A stretch of DNA of 64,000 bases. It comes from an uncultured Eubacteriales bacterium. Lineage in GTDB: Bacteria; Bacillota; Clostridia; Christensenellales; CAG-138. The DNA lies in contig UREK01000010.1 of NCBI GenBank assembly GCA_900546845.1, forward strand, positions 10,195-74,194. Reading direction: 5' to 3'. Shown piece by piece: positions 39,360 to 48,197 of this stretch; the first letter of the stretch is position 1; each line of letters opens with the position of its first letter. The position numbers were made by a program, and so were the translations under genes. The notes below the pieces were generated by a model, which worked only from the letters and a program-made list of their open reading frames with translations, made no database searches and had not been told where the DNA came from.

Positions 39360-41285
39360 TTATGCCTGCACGGGCGGAAACCCGCGGTTCAGCCGCCGGA
39401 AGTCGCCTTCCTTTTTCGTGATCCCCGTCTTGTCGAAATACTCGAGGACCGCCAGGGCGTATTTGCGGGAGGTGCCGAGCAGATCGCGCATCTGCGCGAG
39501 GGTCAGCGTCTCGTTTTCCGCGAAATGCGCCTGCGCTGCCGCGCAGGCCCGGGCATAAGCGGCGCTGCCATAGCAGATCTGCGGGGAGAGCATTACGAGC
39601 TCGCCGCCGGAAAGCATGCTGTCGAGCACCTGTTTGAGATCCGCGCGCTCGTTCTGCGGGAACGTCGCGGCGACTTCATCCACCGTGGCGGGCTCGATGC
39701 CCGCATCCGCATAGTATTGGAGCAGCTTTTCACGGATGGCGCTCTGCCTTTTGGTGTAGCGCACCTCGAACTCCGCAAGCGCGTAGCGTTCCCCGGCCCT
39801 GCGGAGGATCCCCTCCCGGCAGAGCGCCGTGAGCAGCGCGTCCGCAACGGCCTGGTCCGTTGCCCGAAACAGCTTCTGCCGCAGCTCCGCCGCCTTCATG
39901 CCCGCGTGCAGCGGGTTCTTTGTGTGGTAGCCGGAGAGGAGCGTTTTGCAGGAAGCGGCCACCTCGTCAAGCGCAGCGGCCGCGATGAAGCGCCCTGGCA
40001 GCGGCTCCACAGCGCGCCCTGCTGCAAGCAGATCCGCCAGCTCCGCCGCAAGCGGTTCCGCGTCGAGTCCAAGTTTCGCGCCAAGCTGCTGCGCCGTCGG
40101 GAGCGCCGCCTTGAACTCTGCGAGCACCTGCGCCACCCGGTCCCCCGCCGTGCCGCTTTCCTTGATTTTAAGCGCCTCGAGGACGGCCGGCACGTTGCGC
40201 TTATGCCGGGTGGGCGCGTCGTCCAGGATCACGCCGCCGCCGATCGTCTCGAGCGGCGAATAAAAGCGGATCACAAAACGGTCTCCGTTCTTCGTAGCGA
40301 CCGGCTCCGCCATGCGCAGCTGCGCGTAGCCGCTCTCGCCGGGTTCGAGCGCGTCCCGGTCCAACAGCACCACCTTGGCAAGTACCACCGCCGCGCCGTG
40401 GTACAGATGCACCTGCATGTCGTTTGTGATCACGCGGCCCGAATCCCGGAGGTTCTGTAGCTTTACATCGAGCATTCGGGATATGCGGACGCTCCCCGGG
40501 CGCGCCACCGCGTCGCCGCGCCGCACATCCGTCTTTTTGAGGCCAGCGAGGTTCACCGCTACGCGCTGCCCTGCATAGGCCGTGTGCACCGTTTTGCCGT
40601 GTACCTGCAAATTGCGGATGCGCGTCTCTGTGCCGGAGGGCACGAGCTCCGCCGCGTCGCCCTCGTTCATGCAGCCCTCGATGAGCGTGCCCGTCACGAC
40701 CGTGCCGAACCCATCCACGGAAAACACCCGGTCCACCGGCAGGCGGAAGGGCACGCGCACGCTCTTTTCCGCCGCCGCGTGCACGAGCGCGTAGAGCGCC
40801 TGCTTCAATTCCGGGACGCCCTCGCCCGTATAGGCGGAGACGGCCAAAATGGGCTTTCCTTCCAGGAAGGAGCCCTTCGCGCGTTCGCGCACCTCCTCCT
40901 GAACCATCTCGAGCCATTCTTCATCCACCATGTCCTTTTTCGTGATGACGATGAGGCCGTCCCGGATGCCGAGCAGCGTCAGGATATTTAGGTGCTCCAC
41001 CGTCTGCGGCATAAAGCCTTCGTCCGCCGCGACGACGAGCATCGCAAGGTCGATCCCGCCTGCGCCGGAGAGCATGTTTTTGATGAAGCGCTCGTGCCCC
41101 GGCACGTCCACGATGCCCGCCTGGGTGCCGTCCGGCCAATCGAGGTGGGCGAAGCCGAGCTCGATGGTAATGCCGCGCTTTTTTTCCTCCGCGAGGCGGT
41201 CGGTGTCAATGCCGGTAAGCGCCTTGATGAGCAATGTCTTGCCGTGATCCACATGCCCCGCCGTACCGATGATGACGTGCTTCAT
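39360..41285 (-). CDS. selB: Selenocysteine-specific elongation factor SelB
   Basis: A 641-aa factor with an EF-Tu-like GTPase (GTAGHVDHGKT at residues 7-17; DVPGHERFIKNM; TKKD), two beta-barrel domains, and a C-terminal string of winged-helix domains that bind the SECIS. The full domain set is present. It carries Sec-tRNA to ribosomes paused at UGA followed by a SECIS stem. ATG 41285 overlaps the selA stop as ATGA. It is followed by the tRNA-Sec gene. Confidence 0.97.
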   Translation of the reverse strand: MKHVIIGTAGHVDHGKTLLIKALTGIDTDRLAEEKKRGITIELGFAHLDWPDGTQAGIVDVPGHERFIKNMLSGAGGIDLAMLVVAADEGFMPQTVEHLNILTLLGIRDGLIVITKKDMVDEEWLEMVQEEVRERAKGSFLEGKPILAVSAYTGEGVPELKQALYALVHAAAEKSVRVPFRLPVDRVFSVDGFGTVVTGTLIEGCMNEGDAAELVPSGTETRIRNLQVHGKTVHTAYAGQRVAVNLAGLKKTDVRRGDAVARPGSVRISRMLDVKLQNLRDSGRVITNDMQVHLYHGAAVVLAKVVLLDRDALEPGESGYAQLRMAEPVATKNGDRFVIRFYSPLETIGGGVILDDAPTRHKRNVPAVLEALKIKESGTAGDRVAQVLAEFKAALPTAQQLGAKLGLDAEPLAAELADLLAAGRAVEPLPGRFIAAAALDEVAASCKTLLSGYHTKNPLHAGMKAAELRQKLFRATDQAVADALLTALCREGILRRAGERYALAEFEVRYTKRQSAIREKLLQYYADAGIEPATVDEVAATFPQNERADLKQVLDSMLSGGELVMLSPQICYGSAAYARACAAAQAHFAENETLTLAQMRDLLGTSRKYALAVLEYFDKTGITKKEGDFRRLNRGFPPVQA

Positions 41286-42661
41286 CGCACCGCCTCCTTT
41301 GCCGCGTTTACGATAACCGGGAAATCCGCTTCGAGCAGCGTGCGCACATGCAGCAAGTACCGCCCATGGTCGATCCTGCCGATGACGGGCGGCTCACCCA
41401 AGCGCAGCGCCGCCTCGAGCGCCTCCGCGCCCTTGCCTGCCGGGGTGAGCGCCACCGCGTATCCCGGCAGGAGCTGCATCGGCACGGAGCCGCCGCCCAC
41501 CGGGTCTTCCGCCGGGACGGTCTCCGCCGCCACCCCCGCCGCATTCAGCATCGCGCAGAGCGTTTCCGCGCGGGCCTTGAGCGTTTCCGGGCCAGCCGCG
41601 AGCATGGCAAGTACCGGCACCTCCTTCGCCGCCGTGCCCGAAGCGTACAGCCGGAGCGTCGCCTCGAGCGCCGCGAGCGTCATCTTGTCCACGCGCATCG
41701 CGCGGGTAAGCGGATGGCGCTTGAGGACGTCGATGTATTCCCGTTTGCCGATGATCACACCCGCCTGCGGGCCGCCGAGCAGCTTATCCCCGGAGAAGGA
41801 GACCACGTCCACCCCGGCGCGGATGGAATCCTGCACCGTAGGCTCGCCGCGGATGCCGAAGCGGTTCAGATCGCACAGGGAGCCGCTGCCGAGATCCTCG
41901 ATCACCGGCAGGCCGTGGGCATGGCCAAGCGCGGCCATCTCCTCCCGGGAGACGGCTTCCGTGAAGCCGACGATGCGGTAATTGCTCGTGTGTACCTTCA
42001 TGAGCGCCCGGGTCTCCGGGCCGATCGCCCGCTCGTAATCCCGCAGATGCGTCTTGTTCGTGGTGCCCACCTCCCGGAGGCGCGCGCCGCAGCTTTCCAT
42101 GATCTCCGGCACGCGAAAGGAGCCGCCGATCTCCACCAGCTCCCCGCGGGAGGCGACGACCTCCCCGCCCGCCGCGAGCGCGGAAAGGATCAGGAGCACG
42201 GCCGCCGCATTATTGTTCACCACGAACGCGGCCTCCGCGCCGGTGAGCGCCGTCAAAAGCCCTTCTACATGGGAATAGCGCTCGCCGCGCCCGCCGGTCG
42301 GCACATCGTATTCCAGCGTGGAATACCCGCGCGCCACCTCCGCCACAGCGGCAGCCGCCGCCTCCGCAAGGCAGGCGCGGCCAAGGTTCGTGTGCAGGGC
42401 GACGCCCGTGCCGTTGACGGCCCGGCGCAGGGAGGGCCGCTGCGTCCGCTTCAGCCGCGCAGCTGCCTCCGTGCAGAGCGCGGCTTCCTCCGGCAGCGCT
42501 TCGGCGCGGCCTTCCAGCACCGCCTGGCGCAACTCCGCAAGCACGGTGCGCACCGCATCCGCAAGTGCGCCGCGCGGCGCGTCCGGGCAAAGAGAAACCA
42601 AGGCGGGCGACCGAAGCAGGTCGTCCACCTTGGGAATTTCACGCAGCAATTGGTTATTCAT
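41282..42661 (-). CDS. selA: L-seryl-tRNA(Sec) selenium transferase
   Basis: A 459-aa PLP enzyme converting Ser-tRNA(Sec) to Sec-tRNA(Sec) with selenophosphate. The PLP Lys lies in VSFSGDKLLGGPQAGVIIG; other family segments are LRRAVNGTGVALHTNLGRA and GRGERYSHVEGLLTALTGAEAAFVVNNNAAAVLL. ATG 42661 gives the typical start MNNQLLREIPKVDDLL; GGAG is 11 bases up. Upstream codons (15) lack a site. It belongs to the yedE-tusA-DUF3343-selA-selB-selC array, all on one strand. Confidence 0.97.
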   Translation of the reverse strand: MNNQLLREIPKVDDLLRSPALVSLCPDAPRGALADAVRTVLAELRQAVLEGRAEALPEEAALCTEAAARLKRTQRPSLRRAVNGTGVALHTNLGRACLAEAAAAAVAEVARGYSTLEYDVPTGGRGERYSHVEGLLTALTGAEAAFVVNNNAAAVLLILSALAAGGEVVASRGELVEIGGSFRVPEIMESCGARLREVGTTNKTHLRDYERAIGPETRALMKVHTSNYRIVGFTEAVSREEMAALGHAHGLPVIEDLGSGSLCDLNRFGIRGEPTVQDSIRAGVDVVSFSGDKLLGGPQAGVIIGKREYIDVLKRHPLTRAMRVDKMTLAALEATLRLYASGTAAKEVPVLAMLAAGPETLKARAETLCAMLNAAGVAAETVPAEDPVGGGSVPMQLLPGYAVALTPAGKGAEALEAALRLGEPPVIGRIDHGRYLLHVRTLLEADFPVIVNAAKEAVR

Positions 42662-42740
42662 CTGTCGCACGCTCCATTTCGCTCGATCGCTGTATCGTTG
42701 TTCCAATTATAACAGCAATTCCGCGATTGGGGAAGCGCGC

Positions 42741-42983
42741 TCATTCGTTTTCAAGTATAAGCTCGTATCGTTCGTCCGCCTCAATGCAGTACACACGTTC
42801 CACATCCTCGTCCATCGCGTCCAGCATGGGCGTATCCGCTTCATAGCGCACGCAGGTGCCGCAGGAGGAACTCAGCACGCGCGGCACAGGCGCCATCTGC
42901 GCGCGTACACCCGCAGAGCCGAGCGCGCGGCTCGTCATGAGCGCCGCAAGGTGCGTATGGAACGTTGCGATATATTTCGCCAT
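42741..42983 (-). CDS. DUF3343 protein, selenium locus
   Basis: An 80-aa protein of the DUF3343 family, opening with YIATFHTHLAALMTSRAL and carrying the SSSCGTCVRYEAD motif (CxxC). DUF3343 proteins occur next to YedE and TusA/YedF in selenium-using bacteria and are proposed to carry or hand over selenium; no direct proof is known to me. The stop of tusA ends one base before its ATG, so translation is coupled. It lies between tusA and selA. Confidence 0.88.
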   Translation of the reverse strand: MAKYIATFHTHLAALMTSRALGSAGVRAQMAPVPRVLSSSCGTCVRYEADTPMLDAMDEDVERVYCIEADERYELILENE

Positions 42984-42984
42984 T

Positions 42985-43188
42985 TTACTTCCGAAGCGTC
43001 AGATGGAACTCCGCACCTTCCTGCTCCACGGAGACCTGGTAGCCCATGTGCGTGCCAAAGCGCGTCACATTCTCCACGGCGCAGCGGTCATCCACGAGCA
43101 CCACGAGCTCTGCAGGCGCGTTCTTCTTCACTTCCTTCTGCACCATCGCCACCGGCATGGGGCAGGAAAATCCTCTCGCGTCGATCAT
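42985..43188 (-). CDS. TusA/YedF-type sulfur-selenium carrier
   Basis: A 67-aa TusA-fold protein with the CPxP motif in DARGFSCPMPVAMVQKEV, whose Cys carries persulfide or selenide, and a VENVTRFGTHMGYQVSV segment. It lacks the second YedF domain (here the DUF3343 protein is encoded separately as the next gene). It is expected to receive selenium from a cysteine desulfurase or YedE and deliver it to SelD. ATG 43188 follows AAAGGATCGG. Confidence 0.9.
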   Translation of the reverse strand: MIDARGFSCPMPVAMVQKEVKKNAPAELVVLVDDRCAVENVTRFGTHMGYQVSVEQEGAEFHLTLRK

Positions 43189-43222
43189 CGTTCCGATCCT
43201 TTCCGGCTGAAAAGCCCGTCTC

Positions 43223-44320
43223 TTATTTTGCCGTTTTTTCCTTCTTCGGCATGTTCAAAAGGGAGATCGCTACGAGCACCACGATGCCAAGGAGCACCGC
43301 GACCTTGCCCGCAGTGGAAATCCCGCCTACCACGAGCTCGCCCGCTTCGCTGAGGGAATCCGGGTTGCCCGCAAGGCCAAAGTTGTGCGCGAACGCCGCG
43401 CCCACGATCATGCCGAGCACCGCCACGGCGGAATCGCCGTTGCCTTCGCCCGCGAGGATCAGCTGCCGCAGCGGGCAGCCGCCCAGGAGCACCGAGCCCC
43501 AGCCCACAAGCACCATGCCGAGCGCATTCCAAAGATGGCTGCTGTGCGCGACGGGCTGGAGGTCAAAGCCGAGCTTGAACTTGCTCAGCGCCAAGTTGCC
43601 GATGAGCACGACCACAAAGATCGCAACGAAGCCGTAAAGCAGTTTGAAATCCTGAAGCATGACGCTGTCCCGGATGCCGCCGACCATGCAGAGGCGGGAG
43701 CGCTGCGCCAGCGCGCCTACGACAAGCGCGATCGCAAGGGCGATGAAGAAGGGAGCGCGCATGGAACCAGGGCCGGCCTCGCTCAGTTTGAAGAGCGTCG
43801 GTGCGGCGAGGAACAGCACGAGCAAGCCCACCATCAGAGCCGGCAGGACGCCGCCTTCCGGCGCGCCGAGCGTATAGTTGCGGCGGAGCGAGAAGCCACG
43901 CTTGAGGAACTGCACGCCGATGAGGATGCCGATCACAAAGCCAAGAAGGCCGACAAGCGCATTGAGGTCGCCGCCGCCGAGGCGGATGACCATGCGCAGC
44001 GGGCAGCCGAGGAACGCAAGCGCGCCGATCATCACGAACGCGCCGATCACAAAGCGCGTCGCCGGGGAGGAGCCTGCCTTCGCGCGGAACTCACCCTTTG
44101 CAAGCGCCATAATAAACGCGCCGAGCACGAGGCCGATGATCTCCGGCCGGATGTATTGCACCTTCGCCGCGCTGTGCAGCCCGACGCCGCCCGCGATGTC
44201 CCTCAAAAAGCATGCGATGCAGAAGCCCATGTTCGCAGGGTTGCCCAGGAGCGTCAGCACGACCGCCGCAACGCCCACGATGGCGCCCGCGATCACCACG
44301 ATCCAATTTACCTTTTTCAT
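43223..44320 (-). CDS. yedE: YedE-type putative selenium transporter
   Basis: A 365-aa membrane protein with two related YeeE/YedE halves. Each half has a Cys motif: FLGCPLRMVIRLGGGDLNA in the first and LLGGCPLRQLILAGEGNGDS in the second, plus GFCIACFLRDIAG near the start. YeeE-type relatives transport thiosulfate; YedE in selenium loci is thought to import a selenium compound. ATG 44320 has GGGGGGAGAAA upstream. It heads the selenium operon, with TATAAT at 44381-44386 and an ATCG-N7-CGAT box further up. Confidence 0.92.
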   Translation of the reverse strand: MKKVNWIVVIAGAIVGVAAVVLTLLGNPANMGFCIACFLRDIAGGVGLHSAAKVQYIRPEIIGLVLGAFIMALAKGEFRAKAGSSPATRFVIGAFVMIGALAFLGCPLRMVIRLGGGDLNALVGLLGFVIGILIGVQFLKRGFSLRRNYTLGAPEGGVLPALMVGLLVLFLAAPTLFKLSEAGPGSMRAPFFIALAIALVVGALAQRSRLCMVGGIRDSVMLQDFKLLYGFVAIFVVVLIGNLALSKFKLGFDLQPVAHSSHLWNALGMVLVGWGSVLLGGCPLRQLILAGEGNGDSAVAVLGMIVGAAFAHNFGLAGNPDSLSEAGELVVGGISTAGKVAVLLGIVVLVAISLLNMPKKEKTAK

Positions 44321-44380
44321 TTTGGTTTCTCCCCCCATAATTCCTTGAACTTTTCCGCGCTATACGCGGTTTCAATCGGA

Positions 44381-44454
44381 ATTATAGGGTATCCGCCGTA
44401 AAATAGCGAATTCCGCTTTTCAATATTCTCCAAATTTTCATCGAAAAAACCGAT
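44381..44454 (-). promoter_or_regulatory. yedE promoter region with LysR-type box
   Basis: Minus strand TATAAT (44381-44386) with a poor -35, and upstream the dyad ATCGAAAAAACCGAT (plus-strand reading, 44440-44454; ATCG-N7-CGAT). The dyad is centred about 73 bp before the likely start, a normal distance for LysR activators at a weak promoter. Confidence 0.65.
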
Positions 44455-44518
44455 GATATGATGGTTGAAAGCAAGGCCGGAGCCGTCCCTGCAACGCTTT
44501 CAGCGGTGGCTGCGAGGA

Positions 44519-44785
44519 TACAGCAATCCTCAGTCACGGCTTGCGCCATTTATTGCGACAGTTCGCAAAGGCCGCGCGAATAAGGACAATCCTCAGTCCG
44601 CTTCGCGGACAGCTCCTTTGCCAAAGGAGCCTTTTGATCAATGCGCTTCCCTGCGCTATCCGAATACGAAATCCGTTGGAGTCCACCACCCCCAAACGCC
44701 CCTTTTTAAAAGGGGGGGCACGGCGCAAGCCGTGACGGGGGATTGCCGTATTCCAGCGCGCAAGCGCTAACGGGGGATTGCCTTG
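44519..44785. repeat. Family-2 intergenic repeat, copy 2
   Basis: Shares GCAATCCTCAGTCA, TTATTGCGACAGTTCGCAAAG, CAATCCTCAGTCCGCTTC, the GCTCCTTTGCCAAAGGAGC hairpin, CCAAACGCCCC and GACGGGGGATTGCCGTA with copies 1 and 3; a short second tail unit follows. It lies between yedE and the LysR gene, and translates into spurious short frames. No gene is seen in 44321-44831. Confidence 0.87.
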
Positions 44786-44831
44786 CTAAGTCTGCCGTAG
44801 GGTTGCCTTGTCAAAATGCCGTCTTATAAAT

Positions 44832-45743
44832 TCAAACCAGCTTCGGCGTTTCCGCCCGGACATAGCGCACGAAGCGCTGCTCCAGCAGCGTGAGCGCTGC
44901 GTCCTTGCGCCAGGCGATGCAGATGTCCCGGTGCGCGCCTTCCGGCTCAAAATCAAAGGCAAGGAGCCTCCCCGCGGCAAGTTCCTCCTGAACAGCCAGG
45001 CTGGAGATGACGGACACGCCCATGCCCTGCGAGACGCTGGCCTTAATGGCCTCCGGGTTATCCATGCGGGCGACGACGCGCAGCGTCTCCGGCAGGATAT
45101 TGTGGCCGCGGAAGTATTCCTCCACGGCCCTCTGCGTGCCGGAGCTTTCCTCCCGGGCGATCATCGGCTCCTCAAGCAGCGCAAAACCATCCTCCCCCTG
45201 GCGGCGGAGTTTCTGAAAGCGCGCGTTGTTCGCCGCAATGAGGACGAGCCTGTCCTGCGCGATCGGGTAGCAAGCGAAGCGCCGCGCGGGCAAAGCCGCG
45301 CCGAGGAGCCCGATGCGCACCTCCCCCTGTTCGAGCAGGACGCGCACCTCCTCGCTGTCCCCGCGCCGCAGCAAGAAGGAAACGCCGGGGTGCTGCTGCA
45401 AAAATCCGGCCATCAGGCGCGGCAGCAGCGATTGCGCCGGGACGGTGGAGGTGCCGATGCGCAGCGCATCACCCCCCACGCTTTCCCTAAGCTCCTGCAG
45501 CGCTTCGCAGCGGCTCAGGATGTCCTTCGCGGCAGTATACGCCCGTTTGCCCTCGTCCGTAAGCGCGAACTTTTTGCGTGCGCCGCGCAGGATCAGCTGC
45601 GCGCCAAGCGCCTGCTCGAGCGCCTGAATGTGCATGCTCACGGTGGATTGCGTCAGGTGCAGCCGCTCGGCCGCGCGCGTGAAGCTGCCGTATTCCGCCG
45701 CAGCCACAAAGGTCTCAAGCTGCCGCAAACTGATGTCCAACAT
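44832..45743 (-). CDS. Selenium-metabolism-associated LysR-family regulator
   Basis: A 303-aa LysR regulator: winged-helix (residues 1-60, LRQLETFVAAAEYGSFTRAAERLHLTQSTVSMHIQALE) and a substrate-binding-like effector domain (about 90-295). It sits between the yedE operon and the divergent cysteine desulfurase, in the place of regulators named for selenium metabolism in related genomes. A palindromic box ATCG-N7-CGAT is found upstream of yedE, the desulfurase and selD. It starts at ATG 45743 with AAGGAGAAAG upstream. The effector could be a selenium species; that is inference. Confidence 0.9.
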   Translation of the reverse strand: MLDISLRQLETFVAAAEYGSFTRAAERLHLTQSTVSMHIQALEQALGAQLILRGARKKFALTDEGKRAYTAAKDILSRCEALQELRESVGGDALRIGTSTVPAQSLLPRLMAGFLQQHPGVSFLLRRGDSEEVRVLLEQGEVRIGLLGAALPARRFACYPIAQDRLVLIAANNARFQKLRRQGEDGFALLEEPMIAREESSGTQRAVEEYFRGHNILPETLRVVARMDNPEAIKASVSQGMGVSVISSLAVQEELAAGRLLAFDFEPEGAHRDICIAWRKDAALTLLEQRFVRYVRAETPKLV

Positions 45744-45801
45744 GTTCTTTCTCCTTCGTCTCTACAGTGGCATTCCCCTGCCAGAAGGGCTGTGGAACAA
45801 A

Positions 45802-45816
45802 ATCGCAAATATCGAT
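45802..45816. promoter_or_regulatory. LysR-type box at the desulfurase promoter
   Basis: ATCGCAAATATCGAT, a T-N11-A dyad of ATCG-N7-CGAT form that touches the -35 of the desulfurase promoter and lies in the LysR-desulfurase divergent gap, where autoregulation is also expected. Confidence 0.7.
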
Positions 45817-45845
45817 GTGACATTTCGCGCCCAGTGTGCTATGCT
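45817..45845 (+). promoter_or_regulatory. Cysteine desulfurase promoter
   Basis: GTGACA (45817-45822), 17-bp spacer, TATGCT (45840-45845), 31 bp before the start codon. Its -35 is directly next to the LysR-type box. Confidence 0.68.
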
Positions 45846-45875
45846 CTTCCTGTCTAAACAAAAAGGAGCATACCG

Positions 45876-47024
45876 ATGCGCACGATCTATCTTGACAACG
45901 CCGCGACTTCGTTCCCAAAACCCGCCGGCGTCAGCGACCGCATGAAGGAATACCTCGATTCCGTGGGCGCAAACATCAACCGTTCCGTCTATGGCGCCGC
46001 ACAGGATGCGGGGCTCGTGGCCCTGCGCCTGCGGGAACGCCTCGCGCGGCTTTTCGCCTTCCCGGAAAAGCCGACCCACGTGATCCTCACCCCCGGCGCG
46101 ACCGCGGGGCTCAACTTCATCATAAAGGGGTATCTGCGCCCCGGGGACCACTGCATCGTGAGCGCGATGGAGCACAATGCCGTGATGCGCCCGCTTTTGC
46201 AGCTCTCCGGCGTGGCGTTCGACCGCATCCCCTGCGACGCGGCGGGCCGTTTCGACCCGGCGGCTATCCTGCCGCTCATCCGCCCAAACACGCGCCTCTG
46301 CCTCATCGCCCACGCTTCCAACGTGTGCGGTACGGTACAGGACGCTGCGGCCGTGGGGGAGATCTGCGCGGCGCACGGCGTCGCCTTCGCGCTCGATGCG
46401 GCGCAGACCGCCGGGCATATCCCCATCGACTTTGCAAAGCTGCGCCTGAGCGCGCTCTGCGCGCCCGGGCATAAGGGGCTTCTCGGCCCTTCCGGCATCG
46501 GCGTGCTGCTTGTGCGGGATGATTTCGCCCATTCGCTTACGCCGCTCCTCGCGGGCGGCACGGGGAGCGCTTCGGACAGCGAATACCTGCCGGATTACCT
46601 GCCGGACCGCTTTGAATCCGGCACGGCGAACCTGCCCGGCATCTATGGCTTGGAGCAGGCGATCCGCTTTATAGAAGAAACGGGAATCGACGCGCTGCGC
46701 GCCCACGAGCTCCGGCTGACCGCGCGCTTCCTCGATGGGCTCGCCGGCATCCCGAATATCCGTCTTTGCGGCACAGGGGAACTTTCCCGCCGCGTGGGCG
46801 TGATCTCAGTGGATTTCTTGAAGTGCGACAACGCGGAAGCCGCCTTCCGGCTGGAGAGCGAGTTCGGCGTCCTCACCCGCTGCGGGCTCCACTGCGCGCC
46901 CTCCGCGCATAAGACGCTCGGCACCTTCCCGCAGGGCACCGTGCGCTTCTCGCTGGGCTTTGCGAACACGGAGGATGATGTGGATGCCGCGCTTTCCGCC
47001 ATCCGCGCCGTCAGCGCAGGATGA
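45876..47024 (+). CDS. Class V PLP cysteine desulfurase of the selenium locus
   Basis: A 382-aa class V aminotransferase-fold enzyme with the PLP Lys in APGHKGLLGPSGIGVL, cofactor segments MEHNAVMRPL and FALDAAQTAGHIPID, and a conserved Cys in LTRCGLHCAPSAHKTLG near the C-terminus, as in SufS-type enzymes. It may release selenide or sulfide from (seleno)cysteine for SelD. ATG 45876 has AAAAGGAGC. It is divergent from the LysR gene and its end overlaps selD by 14 bp convergently. Selenium use, rather than general sulfur supply, is inferred from position and the shared operator. Confidence 0.9.
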   Translation: MRTIYLDNAATSFPKPAGVSDRMKEYLDSVGANINRSVYGAAQDAGLVALRLRERLARLFAFPEKPTHVILTPGATAGLNFIIKGYLRPGDHCIVSAMEHNAVMRPLLQLSGVAFDRIPCDAAGRFDPAAILPLIRPNTRLCLIAHASNVCGTVQDAAAVGEICAAHGVAFALDAAQTAGHIPIDFAKLRLSALCAPGHKGLLGPSGIGVLLVRDDFAHSLTPLLAGGTGSASDSEYLPDYLPDRFESGTANLPGIYGLEQAIRFIEETGIDALRAHELRLTARFLDGLAGIPNIRLCGTGELSRRVGVISVDFLKCDNAEAAFRLESEFGVLTRCGLHCAPSAHKTLGTFPQGTVRFSLGFANTEDDVDAALSAIRAVSAG

Positions 47025-48051
47025 TCCGCTTCCCGCCCTCGTATTTTGCGACCGTTCCGATGCGCTGCGCGCTCGGGACGGTTTTTTTCAGCTCTTCATA
47101 CAGCGCGTCCGCGTCCGCCGCGGCAACGGCGATCAGGAGGCCGCCCGCCGTCTGCGGGTCATAAAGGACGTCCTGCTTGGCAAGCTCCGTCTCCCCCGCG
47201 TCCACACCCATTTCCGCGAACGTGCGGTTGCGGTACATGCCCGCGGGCAGAAAGCCCATGCGTGCAAGCTCCAGCGCTTCGGGGATAACGTCCACCGCGT
47301 CCACATGGAGGGTGATCGTCACGTCGCTGCCGGCGGCCATCTCATATGCGTGGCCCAGGAGACCGAAGCCCGTCACGTCCGTGCAGGCATGCACATCGTA
47401 TTTTATCATCGCGTCCCGCGCAGCCTTGTTGAGCGTGGTCATCATGCGGTACATGAGCGCCTCGCTTTCTTCCGAAAGCATGTCCGCCTTTGCGGCGGTT
47501 GAAAGCACGCCGATGCCGATGGGCTTGGTCAAAAGCAGCACGTCCCCCGGCTTTGCGCCGGAGTTGGTGAGCACCTTGTCCGGATGCACGAAGCCCGTTA
47601 CGGCAAGGCCGTATTTCGGCTCGTCATCGTGAATGCTGTGGCCGCCCGTGATGAGCGCGCCTGCCTCATAGACCTTATCATAGCCGCCGCGCAAAAGCGC
47701 ATGCACCGCATCCATGGGCATGGATTCCGGGATGGCCATGATGTTGAGGCAGAGCTTCGGCTCGCCGCCCATGGCGTAAACGTCAGAAAGGGCGTTCGTG
47801 GCGGCGATCTGCCCGAACAGGTACGGATCATCCGCGATCGGCGGGAAGAAATCCACCGTCTGCACCAGCGCCAGTTCGTCGCTGATCTTGTAAACCGAGG
47901 CGTCGTCGCTCTTGTCGAAGCCAACGATCAGATTCGGGTCATGGTGCACCCGGATCCCCTCCAGCAGCTGCGCGAGCACGCCCGCGCCGACCTTCGCGCC
48001 GCAGCCGGCGCATTTTGCAAGCTTTGTGAGCTTGATGTCCTTCGCTTCCAT
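47011..48051 (-). CDS. selD: Selenide, water dikinase (selenophosphate synthase)
   Basis: A 346-aa enzyme making selenophosphate from selenide and ATP. Active-site opening is LTKLAKCAGCGAKVGAGVL: the nucleophile position is Cys (not Sec) and the position two residues later is Ala where many SelD have Cys. It has the SDDASVYKI and ATNALSDVYAMGG motifs of the PurM-like fold and Asp-rich metal sites. ATG 48051 has AAGGAG; 15 codons upstream are unlikely. It is convergent with the desulfurase and has a promoter and a LysR-type box upstream. Confidence 0.96.
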   Translation of the reverse strand: MEAKDIKLTKLAKCAGCGAKVGAGVLAQLLEGIRVHHDPNLIVGFDKSDDASVYKISDELALVQTVDFFPPIADDPYLFGQIAATNALSDVYAMGGEPKLCLNIMAIPESMPMDAVHALLRGGYDKVYEAGALITGGHSIHDDEPKYGLAVTGFVHPDKVLTNSGAKPGDVLLLTKPIGIGVLSTAAKADMLSEESEALMYRMMTTLNKAARDAMIKYDVHACTDVTGFGLLGHAYEMAAGSDVTITLHVDAVDVIPEALELARMGFLPAGMYRNRTFAEMGVDAGETELAKQDVLYDPQTAGGLLIAVAAADADALYEELKKTVPSAQRIGTVAKYEGGKRIILR

Positions 48052-48104
48052 CGCAACCTTCTCCTTTTTCCGCGCCGGCGCCAAACCGCCCGTCACGCAA
48101 GGCT

Positions 48105-48133
48105 ATTGTCTCAAATCCAGGGCCGGATTGCAA
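48105..48133 (-). promoter_or_regulatory. selD promoter
   Basis: Minus strand TTGCAA (48128-48133), 17-bp spacer, GACAAT (48105-48110), about 55 bp before the start. The dyad at 48174-48188 lies about 80 bp upstream of the likely start. Confidence 0.55.
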
Positions 48134-48173
48134 CCGCGCGCCGCATCATTTTTGTGCGCCGGACGCTATTTTT

Positions 48174-48188
48174 ATCGAAAAAAACGAT
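48174..48188. promoter_or_regulatory. LysR-type box upstream of selD
   Basis: ATCGAAAAAAACGAT, the same ATCG-N7-CGAT dyad as at 44440-44454 and 45802-45816, with the same following G. It is the third copy in about 4 kb. Confidence 0.68.
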
Positions 48189-48197
48189 GAAATGCGC

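Noticed and set aside
47011..48051. selD as a third selenoprotein
   Set aside because: The active-site residue is encoded by a Cys codon (KCAGCGAK) and there is no in-frame TGA.
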